This document shows positions 54,951-62,905 of a stretch of 64,000 nucleotides of DNA, in pieces (within the stretch, counting starts at the first letter, position 1; each line of letters opens with the position of its first letter). Both the position numbers and the translations under genes were made by a program. Where the stretch lies: contig NZ_NWVL01000006.1 in NCBI RefSeq assembly GCF_002382885.1, forward strand, positions 62,001 to 126,000, written 5' to 3'. The notes under the pieces were generated by a model that ran no database searches, was not told the origin of the DNA, and worked only from the letters and a program-made list of their open reading frames with translations. Source of the stretch: Streptomyces sp. WZ.A104 (lineage in GTDB: Bacteria; Actinomycetota; Actinomycetes; Streptomycetales; Streptomycetaceae).

Positions 54951-54991
54951 GTACGCCGACAGCGTACCCGTCCGGTACGCCGCCGGCGTAC
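54951..54991. promoter_or_regulatory. Tandem palindromic operators upstream of the defence operon
   Basis: There are two 17-base palindromes, GTACGCCGACAGCGTAC (54951-54967, imperfect centre) and GTACGCCGCCGGCGTAC (54975-54991, perfect), centre to centre 24 bp apart. They lie 40-80 bp before the AAA gene start. Between them GCGTACC and GGTACGC form a third, overlapping inverted repeat. This is the typical look of a repressor-binding array controlling the operon. A regulator gene was not identified in the window. Confidence 0.7.
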
Positions 54992-55232
54992 AGCTTCGGA
55001 TGATCCGACGCATATCCGCCAGGCAGCGAGGCTCGTCGGCGGCGGCATCGACATCCCTCCCGCAGGCCCGAAGTTCAGGGCGGCCGCGCCCTCATCGGAC
55101 ACAGATGCGGTGTCGCCGTTAATTCGCGCCTCGCTCATATGTCCGAATCTCGCCCTACTGCCCTCTGCTGGACGCGGGTTAACTCAGACCTTCGCCCGGA
55201 ACCGGGCGGTGGCGACCGAGAGGAGAGCGTCG
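54992..55232. other. Spacer between defence operon and peptide locus
   Basis: About 240 bases; divergent promoters for the defence operon and for the peptide gene are expected here. A palindromic stretch rich in ccgcccgg/ccgggcgg occurs near 55194-55208. No gene was recognised. Confidence 0.3.
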
Positions 55233-55409
55233 ATGGCCGACAGAGCGTCCACGCAGACGTCGGGGACCAGCCCCGCGCTTCTGATCGCGGTGGAGGAGCT
55301 GGCGACCGCGCACGACCGGAGCGAGTCCGAGCGGTCCGACATCACCAGCTCGCAGAACAGCGCGGGAGACGACGGTGAGAACCGTGACCTGAACCTCCCG
55401 AAGGAGTAA
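55233..55409 (+). CDS. 58-residue peptide, candidate modified-peptide precursor
   Basis: ATG 55233 follows GAGAGGAG at the right spacing. The peptide has a Thr/Ser-rich start, a hydrophobic helix-like middle (SPALLIAVEELATAHD) and a polar tail rich in Asp, Asn, Ser and Glu, ending NRDLNLPKE. The last two codons (AAG GAG) double as the ribosome site of the JmjC oxygenase 8 bases downstream, so the two are tightly coupled. A helix-like leader and a polar core full of Asp/Asn/Ser fit a RiPP precursor whose core is hydroxylated by the oxygenase. This is inferred, not proven; it could also be an ordinary small protein. Confidence 0.55.
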   Translation: MADRASTQTSGTSPALLIAVEELATAHDRSESERSDITSSQNSAGDDGENRDLNLPKE

Positions 55410-55416
55410 GGGATCC

Positions 55417-56628
55417 ATGGAGCACCGGCTCGTCACCCACATCGAGAAGGCGCTCGGCTGGGACGGGCCGGGCTTCGTGGGGACCGCGTTCGCGCGCGGC
55501 CGTCTCACGGACCCGGACCTGCCCGCCCGCCTGCTGACCCCGCACAAGCTGCTGGACCTGATCAAGCGCCGTCACCTGGCCAACCCGCAACTGCGCTGCT
55601 ACGCCGAGGGCGAGGAGATCCACCCGTCCACGTTCCTGTCCACCAACGTCAACCGGCGCAGACAGGCCGTGAGCCAGGCCGACATGGCGGCCCTCGGGCG
55701 GATCCTCAACGAGGGCGGCACCGTGGTGCTGGACCACGTGGACTTCTTCGACCCGACGCTGGAAGTCGCCTGCCGGGCCCTGGGCTGGTGGTCGGGCGAG
55801 CTGACCTCCGCCAACGCCTACCTCGCGGTCGGCGACACGGACGGATTCCATCTGCATTGGGACGACCACGAGGTCATCGCCGTGCAGTTGTCCGGCGAGA
55901 AGTCATGGGAGGTCCGCGGCCCGTCCCGGGCGGCACCGATGTACCGCGACGCGGAACGCAACCGTACGTCCTCCGAGGAAGTGCTGTGGAAGGGCACGAT
56001 GCGAGCCGGCGACGTCATGCACATCCCCCGCGGCTTCTGGCACACCGCCACCCGCCTCGGCTCCGGAAGCGATGGCCACTCGCTGCACGTGACGTTCGGC
56101 TTCACCAAACGCACCGGCGTCACGTGGGTCAACTTCCTCTCCGACGCCGCCCGGGCCGACGAGGCGTTCCGCCGGGACCTGGAAGGCTCTGGCGAAACCG
56201 GACCCAAGGCATTGGCGGACAGGCTCAGCACGCTGGCCGCCGCCCACAGTCCGGAGCAGTACCTGGACGAACTGCGCTCCAGCACCCCGCCCGCACGCCA
56301 CATGCCCCACGTGACCGCCTTCGGCCGGCCCGACGGCGTCGTGGCCGTCACCGAGTTCGCCCCCCGCATCGTCCGATCCGGCGACACGGTCCAGGTCGTC
56401 GGCGGAGGCAAGCGGCTGACCTTCCACGAGCGCGCGGAAGCGGGCCTTCGCACGCTCCTGTCGGGTCATCCGGTTCACCTCGACGGCGCCGACGAGGACA
56501 CCACCACCCTGGCCGACCTGCTGATCACGGAGGGCCTGTGCGAGCCACTGACGGAGATGTCGTCCTCGGGCTATACCGGTCTGGTCACGCCCGTGACGTA
56601 CTCGAAGCAGCCGCCGACCTCGGCGTAA
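55417..56628 (+). CDS. JmjC/cupin-type Fe(II)/2-oxoglutarate oxygenase
   Basis: The protein has 403 residues. The double-stranded beta-helix has the metal triad H147-x-D149 in GFHLHWDDHEVIAVQLSGEK and the distal H209 in IPRGFWHTAT. The DHEV/QLSGEKSW and PRGFWH strings are typical of JmjC ribosomal oxygenases and of peptide hydroxylases. The C-terminal ~150 residues are helical with a winged-helix-like end. It follows the 58-residue peptide and likely hydroxylates it (inference). The stop lies 91 bases inside the next gene. Confidence 0.85.
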   Translation: MEHRLVTHIEKALGWDGPGFVGTAFARGRLTDPDLPARLLTPHKLLDLIKRRHLANPQLRCYAEGEEIHPSTFLSTNVNRRRQAVSQADMAALGRILNEGGTVVLDHVDFFDPTLEVACRALGWWSGELTSANAYLAVGDTDGFHLHWDDHEVIAVQLSGEKSWEVRGPSRAAPMYRDAERNRTSSEEVLWKGTMRAGDVMHIPRGFWHTATRLGSGSDGHSLHVTFGFTKRTGVTWVNFLSDAARADEAFRRDLEGSGETGPKALADRLSTLAAAHSPEQYLDELRSSTPPARHMPHVTAFGRPDGVVAVTEFAPRIVRSGDTVQVVGGGKRLTFHERAEAGLRTLLSGHPVHLDGADEDTTTLADLLITEGLCEPLTEMSSSGYTGLVTPVTYSKQPPTSA

Positions 56629-57350
56629 CGCGCCTCGACACCGCCTCGAACTACCTCCGCCACCGCTCCCACGAGGTACTGAACACGGTGGCCGGCGACC
56701 TCCTGCCGAAGTTCTCGGTCTCCACCAAGGTCGGGTACTTCCCCGGGGAACACTCCCTCGCCCCCTCCCGGCTGCGCGCTGCGGTCGAGCGGGCCACGAA
56801 GGACCTGGGCCGGGAACCGGAGGTCGTGTTCCTCCACAACCCCGAGCACTCCCATCCCGACGCCGAGACGATGGCGCGGGCGTGCACGGTCCTGGCCGAC
56901 GCCGCACGAGCGGGGCTATGCGGCAGGTGGGGGGTATCGAGCTGGGACCCGCGTCCCCTCGTGAACCTCGACGTACCCCGTCCTGACGCCCTCATGATCC
57001 GGGCGGGACTGCTGGTGGGCGCCGACGTCCTCGAAGCGGCCGAAGCCCTGGTGACGCGGTGGCGGCCGGTGCGGGTGTGGGGGATGAGCCCCTTCGGTGG
57101 CAATACGACCGAGGCGGTGTGGGGAACGTTCGACCCGCGGATCTTCCTGCGGGACTCCCCGACGGCCACACCGGTCCAGGCGGTGTACCGCTCGGCCTTT
57201 CACCTGCCCTCGGTCGGCGCGGTCGCGGTCGGGACGGACAACGCCGACCACCTGCGCGAGCTGGTCGACGCCTTGGCGTACGAGGTCGATGACCAGGTCG
57301 TCCGGGAGTACAGGCGGCTCCTCCGGGCCCGTCGTCAGCAGCGCGGCTGA
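56538..57350 (+). CDS. Aldo/keto reductase, overlapping the oxygenase gene by 91 bases
   Basis: The protein has 270 residues from GTG 56538, preceded by CACGGAGG. AKR motifs are DVVLGLYRSGHARDVLEAAA at the start, RLDTASNYLRHRSHE with catalytic-type Asp and Tyr, STKVGYF (Lys), VVFLHNPEHS (His), the middle strand GLCGRWGVSSWDP and VGAVAVGTDNADHLREL. The overlap with the JmjC gene makes it translationally coupled. It would reduce a carbonyl, possibly a group generated by the oxygenase. The stop overlaps that of the convergent kinase by 16 bases. Confidence 0.82.
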   Translation: MRATDGDVVLGLYRSGHARDVLEAAADLGVTRLDTASNYLRHRSHEVLNTVAGDLLPKFSVSTKVGYFPGEHSLAPSRLRAAVERATKDLGREPEVVFLHNPEHSHPDAETMARACTVLADAARAGLCGRWGVSSWDPRPLVNLDVPRPDALMIRAGLLVGADVLEAAEALVTRWRPVRVWGMSPFGGNTTEAVWGTFDPRIFLRDSPTATPVQAVYRSAFHLPSVGAVAVGTDNADHLRELVDALAYEVDDQVVREYRRLLRARRQQRG

Positions 57351-58210
57351 AGTTCCAGCACCACTCGCTCCGCCGTCTCCCGGGCGGCCCCCAGTCGGGG
57401 GTCGTCCGGGTCGGCGTAAGGGCCGAGGATCTTCGCCGCGACGAACAGCGTCATCAGCCGGCCATCTCGAGTCTCCAGATCGCAACGCCGCTCGCTGCGG
57501 ACTCGGTCGGCGAGGGACGGGACCGCGAGGGACGCCCCCCACAGGATCGCCGCGTCCAGACCGCGCGGCGCCATGCCCCAGTCCTCCCAGTCGAACAGGC
57601 AGAAGACCGGCGCGGTCAGGTTCGCCCAGTTGAAATCGGCGTGAGCCGGACGCCACTCGCCCAGGGACGTATCGACGTCGGGGAAGACACCGCGAATCGT
57701 CCCCGTGACAAGCTCCTGCGTCAGGGTCTCCGTGTCCGGCGTCGCGATCCGGTTGGTGCGCTGCCCACCCAGAGCATCCAGGGAGGCGTTCAACGCGGCC
57801 CACCACTCCTGGGACAGCCGCGGTTCCTTGGTCAGCACCGCGCTGCCCACCGGCGTCCCAGGCAGCAGCTCCGTCTCGTCCGCCCGCCACATCACCGGCT
57901 CCACCTCGTCCCGCCACGCCATCCCGGCGAACCACGCCGGCTTCGCCACCTCGGACAGCGCCTCCGCGGACGCGATACCGTCCCCGCCTTGGACCCCGAT
58001 CCGGTCCAGCCCGCGTCGCTCGACGCGCACCCACGTACCGCGGTCCGTACGCGCCCCCACCGAGCGACGCTTACGCACCACGCTCTCGCGGTCCAGACTC
58101 ATCCCGAGCGACCGCTCGACACGGTCCAGCACGCCTTCCACAGGCTCTTTACGCAGATCCACCGAGCGCAGCGTCATATGTCCGAACGTACCAAGTCCCA
58201 GTAGAGGCAA
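57335..58210 (-). CDS. APH-family phosphotransferase
   Basis: The protein has 291 residues from TTG 58210 with GGAGG seven bases upstream; ATG 58177 is an alternative. The catalytic loop is RPAHADFNWANLT (HxDxxxxN), followed by CLFDWEDWGMAPRG (the DW-E metal site). The N-terminal lobe is GTWVRVERRGLDR. It phosphorylates a small molecule or a peptide hydroxyl. It faces the peptide/oxygenase/AKR unit and could provide self-resistance or a modification step for that product (inference). Confidence 0.8.
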   Translation of the reverse strand: MPLLGLGTFGHMTLRSVDLRKEPVEGVLDRVERSLGMSLDRESVVRKRRSVGARTDRGTWVRVERRGLDRIGVQGGDGIASAEALSEVAKPAWFAGMAWRDEVEPVMWRADETELLPGTPVGSAVLTKEPRLSQEWWAALNASLDALGGQRTNRIATPDTETLTQELVTGTIRGVFPDVDTSLGEWRPAHADFNWANLTAPVFCLFDWEDWGMAPRGLDAAILWGASLAVPSLADRVRSERRCDLETRDGRLMTLFVAAKILGPYADPDDPRLGAARETAERVVLELQPRC

Positions 58211-58329
58211 GCCAAGTCCTCCACCGTGCTGCGCTGTTGGCGGCGTTCAGAGAACGGGTGGGGCGCTCGCTCTTCCCTCGTAGCCGATCTCGGCGGTAAA
58301 CCGTCCTGGGCCTGGTGGCGCGCCGTGCG

Positions 58330-58800
58330 TGGAGCAGGACCGCACCCGCATTACCGGATGCCCGGCCCCTAACGTCGGGGAAGGCTCCTCGTCCGTGGAC
58401 CGCGCACTCGACCTGCGGCAGCACACAGGGAACGCCACCGCCTACCGCGAGGCACTGCTCGCGGCCGTGCGCGAGGACCCACGGTAGGTCGACCACTGGG
58501 CTCACCTGACCAGGCCATGCGTTCGAGCGCACTGAGGCAGACGACTCCGCGTTGCCCAAGACCCTGGGCTTCCATCAGACGGCCGTCGCCGTTGCGGAGC
58601 GATCGCCGCCGGCGTTCCACGGCGTGCTGGCCTGGGGCGAACTGGACAACCTTCCCTTCCACCGGGCGTTGCACGGCGTGGCACTGACGTGGTGGCGGCT
58701 CGGCGACACGAAGAAGACGAAGCCGGTGTTCAGCAACAGCCTGTGGACCAACCCGGACGACAACCAGTGGCGTCCGCTACCTCATCGGACAGGTGGCCGC
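58330..58800 (+). pseudogene. Decayed TPR-protein gene
   Basis: Two collinear pieces of one family appear in different frames. The first, 58378-58487, reads LRQHTGNATAYREALLAAVREDPR and stops. The second, about 58555-58770, gives AFHGVLAWGELDNLPFHRAL followed by HGVALTWWRLG and FSNSLWTNPDDNQ, the pattern of a tetratricopeptide protein (compare LPWGxxDNRPFLRxLHGxALxLWRLG and LWLNPxDNQG). Frameshifts and stops separate them, so the gene is dead. Confidence 0.7.
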
Positions 58801-58888
58801 GGGCGTCCCATGGCATCACCGCACCGAGGCATAGGGCTCTGCGGATCCCGGCGAACAGCCTCCTCGCCGCCTCATGCGGTACGCGCAG

Positions 58889-58926
58889 CCGGTGCCGCCC
58901 GCTCCCCGGGGAGCGGGCGGCACCGG
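58889..58926 (-). terminator. Perfect 38-base palindrome after the 2H phosphoesterase gene
   Basis: Left arm ccggtgccgcccgctcccc (58889-58907) and right arm 58908-58926 are exact reverse complements with no spacer. It lies 17 bases past the stop of the minus-strand gene at 58944 and is one of the strongest hairpins in the window. Confidence 0.88.
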
Positions 58927-58943
58927 CACCGCGGCTGTCGGAG

Positions 58944-59612
58944 TCACCCGCTCAGGTACAACGCGTGTTCGCGCGAGAAGGTGTAAGTGTTCAGGTCAGG
59001 CCGCTGCCGCTCCCACACCAGCCACACCGTGCTGACGGTCGCCGACGTGCGGATGCCCGGGCGGATGCTCTTGCCGATCTCCGAGGCGAACTGATCGGAC
59101 CGCGCGGCCAGCTCCGGGGTGTCGCTGTCGCGCGCGCCGTAGCCGCCGGACATGTGGCACCAGAAGTGCTCCTCGGCGGGCGGCAGGACCATCCCAGCCG
59201 CCTCCAGCCCCACGCGCACCCGGCGGTTGAGCTCTGCCGGGCCTTCCTCGGGCCAGATCTCCACGACCGCAGCCGACCCCGACGCCCGGGCCGGCCCGAT
59301 CTCGATGTCGAACGGAGCCATCGGGTCCAGCTCCGCCTGAACTGAGCGGGCCGCTGCGGCAAGCTGCGCGTCGTCCACCCGGACGCCGTCGGAGTTGAGC
59401 TGCCGCACGGACTGGATCGTCATGTGCAGGTCCTCGTCCGCGATCGGCGTGATCACGTCCGGGAAGCGGGACACGACCTCCCGTATCCGGGCGAAGTAGG
59501 CCATGACCTGGGGCTGGTCTTGAGGAAGCCACAGGACGTGGGGCTTGACCCAGTCCTCATCCGGCCCACCCGGTGTGCCCCACAGTCGGCGCGGGCTCAT
59601 GAATCTGCGCAT
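58944..59612 (-). CDS. 2H phosphoesterase (2'-5' RNA ligase-like), second copy
   Basis: The protein has 222 residues from ATG 59612 with GGGAGG upstream. The His-x-Thr/Ser motifs are DLHMTIQSV and CHMSGGY. The N-terminal segment has WVKPHVLWLPQDQPQVMAYF, as in LigT-like enzymes of actinomycetes. The second motif uses His-x-Ser, as in several subfamilies. It cleaves or forms 2'-linked phosphates of small RNAs or nucleotides; the substrate is unknown. Confidence 0.78.
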   Translation of the reverse strand: MRRFMSPRRLWGTPGGPDEDWVKPHVLWLPQDQPQVMAYFARIREVVSRFPDVITPIADEDLHMTIQSVRQLNSDGVRVDDAQLAAAARSVQAELDPMAPFDIEIGPARASGSAAVVEIWPEEGPAELNRRVRVGLEAAGMVLPPAEEHFWCHMSGGYGARDSDTPELAARSDQFASEIGKSIRPGIRTSATVSTVWLVWERQRPDLNTYTFSREHALYLSG

Positions 59613-59795
59613 GTCAATGCCTCCCTGGGACGTGCTGGTCTGGTCGCCTCGCATCGCCGACCGTCATGAGGCTCGCCCTGGCGAGGCCGCAGCGCGGTGG
59701 CACCGAGCCTTCCGAAGGCCACCGTGCGCTGCTCGCATGCGGCGCCGCCTCGCCTCGCTCGCGCGGGGCCGACCTGCGGTGATGGGGCGGCGTGC

Positions 59796-60662
59796 TCACG
59801 GCGTTTTTCCCGGCAGGCGGCTGCAGTCGATCGTGAGGGAGACGGCGCGGTGGTCGCTGAAGCCCCTCTCGACGGGCTCGTTGTGGACCTCGTACGACAC
59901 CACGCCAGCGGCAAGGTCGGGGCTGAGCAGGAACAGGTCGTGACGCCGTTCGACGTCACCGGGCCCGAAGCCGCCCGTGGCCTGGTCGTCGCCCATCAGC
60001 TGGGCAGCGTCGACGAAGCCGGCGCTCTCCAGCAGGCCCGCCGCGTCACGGTTCGCCCGCCGTGTCCCCGCCGCCTCCGCTCCGGCACCGTGCCGGCCGA
60101 GCTCCAGCTGGGTGGCCCGGAGATGCGCTGGCAGCGCACTCCAGTCCGGCTCCGCGTGTCCCAGTCCGAGCATGTTGGCGTCGCCGAGCACCAGGGACAG
60201 CCGCCCGGGCGCGGCGAGGGTCTGCAGCGGCTCCACCTCAGCGAGGCGATGTCCGGGCGAGAAGGGGTCCAGGTGGATGTGGCGGATGCTCCAGACGGGC
60301 CCGCGCGCGTCGAGCCGGGCGTTGGCCCAGCCGAGTACGTGGTGGTACTTGTTCTGTTCGGCTCCCTGGCCGGTGATGCTCCACCGCGGTCCGGTCAGCA
60401 GGGCGGTGTGGAACCGATGGCCGGCGGTGGTGACGTTCGCCTTGGCCAGATACGCCGAGGTCATGCCCAGCTGTTCGCGGGCCTGGTGCAGGCGCCGGTC
60501 ACCGAGCAGGTCCCAGAAGTTGCATTCCTGCAGGGCGTACAGGTCGGCGTCAAGGGACCTGAGGAACGGAGCGGCAGCGCGCCAGCGGGAGTCGTCGCCG
60601 AGACCGTCGTCGTCGCGGCCGCCGAACAGCGTGTTGAAGGAGACGATCCGGACCGTGGTCAT
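59796..60662 (-). CDS. EEP-family endonuclease/exonuclease/phosphatase
   Basis: The protein has 288 residues from ATG 60662 with a GGGGGG site. It has VRIVSFNTLFGG (Asn), ALQECNFWDL (the metal Glu), the middle His in IRHIHLDPF, LVLGDANMLG (Asp/Asn) and the C-terminal GFSDHRAVSL (Asp-His), the five hallmark elements of EEP phosphodiesterases. It may act on DNA, on a nucleotide sugar or on an inositol phosphate. It lies downstream of the VanX-like gene, 195 bases away, on the same strand. Confidence 0.85.
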   Translation of the reverse strand: MTTVRIVSFNTLFGGRDDDGLGDDSRWRAAAPFLRSLDADLYALQECNFWDLLGDRRLHQAREQLGMTSAYLAKANVTTAGHRFHTALLTGPRWSITGQGAEQNKYHHVLGWANARLDARGPVWSIRHIHLDPFSPGHRLAEVEPLQTLAAPGRLSLVLGDANMLGLGHAEPDWSALPAHLRATQLELGRHGAGAEAAGTRRANRDAAGLLESAGFVDAAQLMGDDQATGGFGPGDVERRHDLFLLSPDLAAGVVSYEVHNEPVERGFSDHRAVSLTIDCSRLPGKTP

Positions 60663-60857
60663 GAGGCCCCCCGGTCCTGTGCGCGGCGACACGCCGAGCT
60701 GTCGAGCGGGGACGTGGCCTCGTACACCGGGGCGGGGATGCTGGTGAAGCAAAGCCTTCGTGTAGGGGCGATGGGCGGCGCGAAGCGTATGGTGCGCGGC
60801 AACGTGCGTCTCCTTCTTCGGACGAGTCGGATATTCGACCAGGTGTTCCTGGCCAGG

Positions 60858-61529
60858 TCAGGGAAGGTCACGACGCCCGTATCGGGCGGATGTCTGGCCC
60901 GTCATGAGCGCCCAGTACCGGTCGCCGTGGCTCCAGTGCCACCACTCGGTCTGATAGTTCACGAGGCCGGCAGCGGACAGGGCGGTGGCGAGAGTGGACC
61001 GGTTCGCCTGGGCGTGGCTGCTGATCGAGTCCGCGTGCGTGTAGCAGGCGCCGTCGGACTCCTCCGGGCTGGCGTTCACGCGTGTGCCCATGTCCAGCTC
61101 GTTCCCCTCGGCGTCCACGAGGGTGACGTCGACGGCGGCGCCGGCGCTGTGCGGTGCGATCTCCGGCGGGGACACGTACCGGCTGGCGGCCTGGTGCACC
61201 TGGTCTTGTGTCCAGGCCGGGTTCGCGGTGCGCAGCTCGTCCGCGTACTCCTCGAAGTAGCGCTGCTGAAGGTCGGGCGGCCGATAGCCCTCGATGAACA
61301 GCAGGCGCAGGTCGGCAGGTAGGAGCGACTGGGCATGAAGAAGCCGGTCGAGAACTCCGTGGCGGAGTTGAGCGAAGGCGCCCGCCGGGTCGGACCTGCG
61401 CTCGTCAATCAGCAGGGTCCCGCGGACGTCGACGAGCGGCTCGCCGCAGTCCACGACGGGGATGGCGGCCACGCGCGGGTCGCTCATCAGGATGACGGGA
61501 CTGGCGGCATCTCGTGGGTTCGTGCTCAA
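60858..61529 (-). CDS. D-alanyl-D-alanine dipeptidase (VanX-like)
   Basis: The protein has 223 residues from TTG 61529 with AAGGAG upstream. The zinc-peptidase motifs are EGYRPPDLQ (catalytic Arg), HSAGAAVDVTLVDAEG (His, Asp) and TEWWHWSHGDRYWA (Glu, His), as in VanX/DdpX of the M15D family. It hydrolyses D-Ala-D-Ala dipeptide. In Streptomyces such enzymes support glycopeptide resistance or cell-wall turnover. No VanH or VanA lies beside it, so turnover or an unlinked role is more likely. Confidence 0.87.
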   Translation of the reverse strand: MSTNPRDAASPVILMSDPRVAAIPVVDCGEPLVDVRGTLLIDERRSDPAGAFAQLRHGVLDRLLHAQSLLPADLRLLFIEGYRPPDLQQRYFEEYADELRTANPAWTQDQVHQAASRYVSPPEIAPHSAGAAVDVTLVDAEGNELDMGTRVNASPEESDGACYTHADSISSHAQANRSTLATALSAAGLVNYQTEWWHWSHGDRYWALMTGQTSARYGRRDLP

Positions 61530-61681
61530 CAGGGCTCCTTGATTCGTCGGCAGCGAGCGGACCCCCGCGCCTCGCCGAGCGTGTCTCCTCGCCGGGCGGG
61601 GCGGTGGTGACGCCTGATCGGGTGAGGGGCGTCGGGCATGGGGTTCCTCGATTCGGCTGGTTCGCTTCGGGCGGTGCGTGG

Positions 61682-62776
61682 CTACCAGGCGATGGGGCCG
61701 CTGAGTTCGGTGACAGGCTGGCGACCGGCCCGGGGGATCCCGAGGAGGCCGCGGGCCTGGTGGACCGCCTGAAGCTGCTCGGCCGCGGGCGGCCCCCAGT
61801 CGAAGAACTCCACGGCCTGCTCCGGAGTGGCCAGGATCCGGACGTAGGTGCGACCGGTCGCCGGGTCAGCGGTGGTGGGACCGAGGCTCGTGAGGGCGGC
61901 GGCGTAGCGCACACGCGCGCAGGGCTCGCCGGGTTCGGACAGGTATCCGAGGTACCGGGTACGAGTCAGCTCAGCGGCGGCCTCCTCGCGCGCTTCGCGG
62001 ATCAACGTGGTCTCTGGGTCTGCACGGTCCTCGGGTTCTGGAGTGCCGCCGGGCAGGCACGCTGCGCCGGTGTCCGGTTCGAGGAGCACGAGAACGCGCC
62101 CGTCCGGGGCGAAGGCCCAGGCCCAGGACTGGCGGACCGTGAGGCCGTCGGGAACGCGGCGGTTGTGGAAGCGGAGGTGGTGGCGGGCTCGGGCGGTACG
62201 CAGAACGCCGACCCGGTCCAGGACGGTGGGGGCGATGGGGAGCCCGTCCTCCAGGAACACGGGACCGGCGCCGTTGATGCGGGCGCGGCGTGCGGACAGG
62301 GCCCGGCGGGCGTCGTCCTGAGCCATCAGGGTGGGCAGGTCGGCGGGTTCGACGAACTCGATGCCGTCGATCTCGCCCGGGCGGGGCCGGATCGCCGCGA
62401 TCTGGTCGTCGTCCCAGACACCGCCGTCGAAGACGTGCAGTAGCTCGCCGGGGAACTTCATGGCGGGGGGCGTTGTGCGGCCGGCGGGGGAGACCCAGTC
62501 GACGGCCAGCCCGCGGGTGACGGTCGCCGTGACGCCGAGCTCCTCTTCCAGCTCGCGGACGGCGCCCTTGGCGGGGGACTCGCCCGGATCGACGGCGCCG
62601 CCGGGCAGCAGGCGGGTGGGGCGGTAGGTCACGCGCTCGAGCAGGATCTGACCGCGCTGGTTGGTGATCAGCACGGAGGTGCCGGCCCACAGGGCGGCCG
62701 AGGCGCGCAGTGCCCCGTACGCCTCATCCCTCATCGCGACGCTGGGGCGTTCGTCGGGCGCGGAAGTCGTAGTCAT
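61682..62776 (-). CDS. Tandem Nudix-domain protein
   Basis: The protein has 364 residues with two Nudix domains. The first (GGAVDPGESPAKGAVRELEE then ELGV) is canonical. The second (GGTPEPEDRADPETTLIREA then REEAAAEL) lacks the final Gly of the box and may be weak or structural. Its N-terminal TTSAPDERP is shared with the neighbouring nitrilase. Tandem Nudix proteins occur in actinomycetes. The substrate is unknown. Confidence 0.85.
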   Translation of the reverse strand: MTTTSAPDERPSVAMRDEAYGALRASAALWAGTSVLITNQRGQILLERVTYRPTRLLPGGAVDPGESPAKGAVRELEEELGVTATVTRGLAVDWVSPAGRTTPPAMKFPGELLHVFDGGVWDDDQIAAIRPRPGEIDGIEFVEPADLPTLMAQDDARRALSARRARINGAGPVFLEDGLPIAPTVLDRVGVLRTARARHHLRFHNRRVPDGLTVRQSWAWAFAPDGRVLVLLEPDTGAACLPGGTPEPEDRADPETTLIREAREEAAAELTRTRYLGYLSEPGEPCARVRYAAALTSLGPTTADPATGRTYVRILATPEQAVEFFDWGPPAAEQLQAVHQARGLLGIPRAGRQPVTELSGPIAW

Positions 62777-62905
62777 GTCCTTATTTCTCCGGTCATGTCG
62801 TGGGGCGCCGGCTGTTACGGGGGATGGCCAGGGGCGTCGGCGAAGCCGCGAGCGCGCCGCGGTTTCGTGGACGGCCGGTCCGGGCCGACGATTCGTCAGG
62901 CGTTT

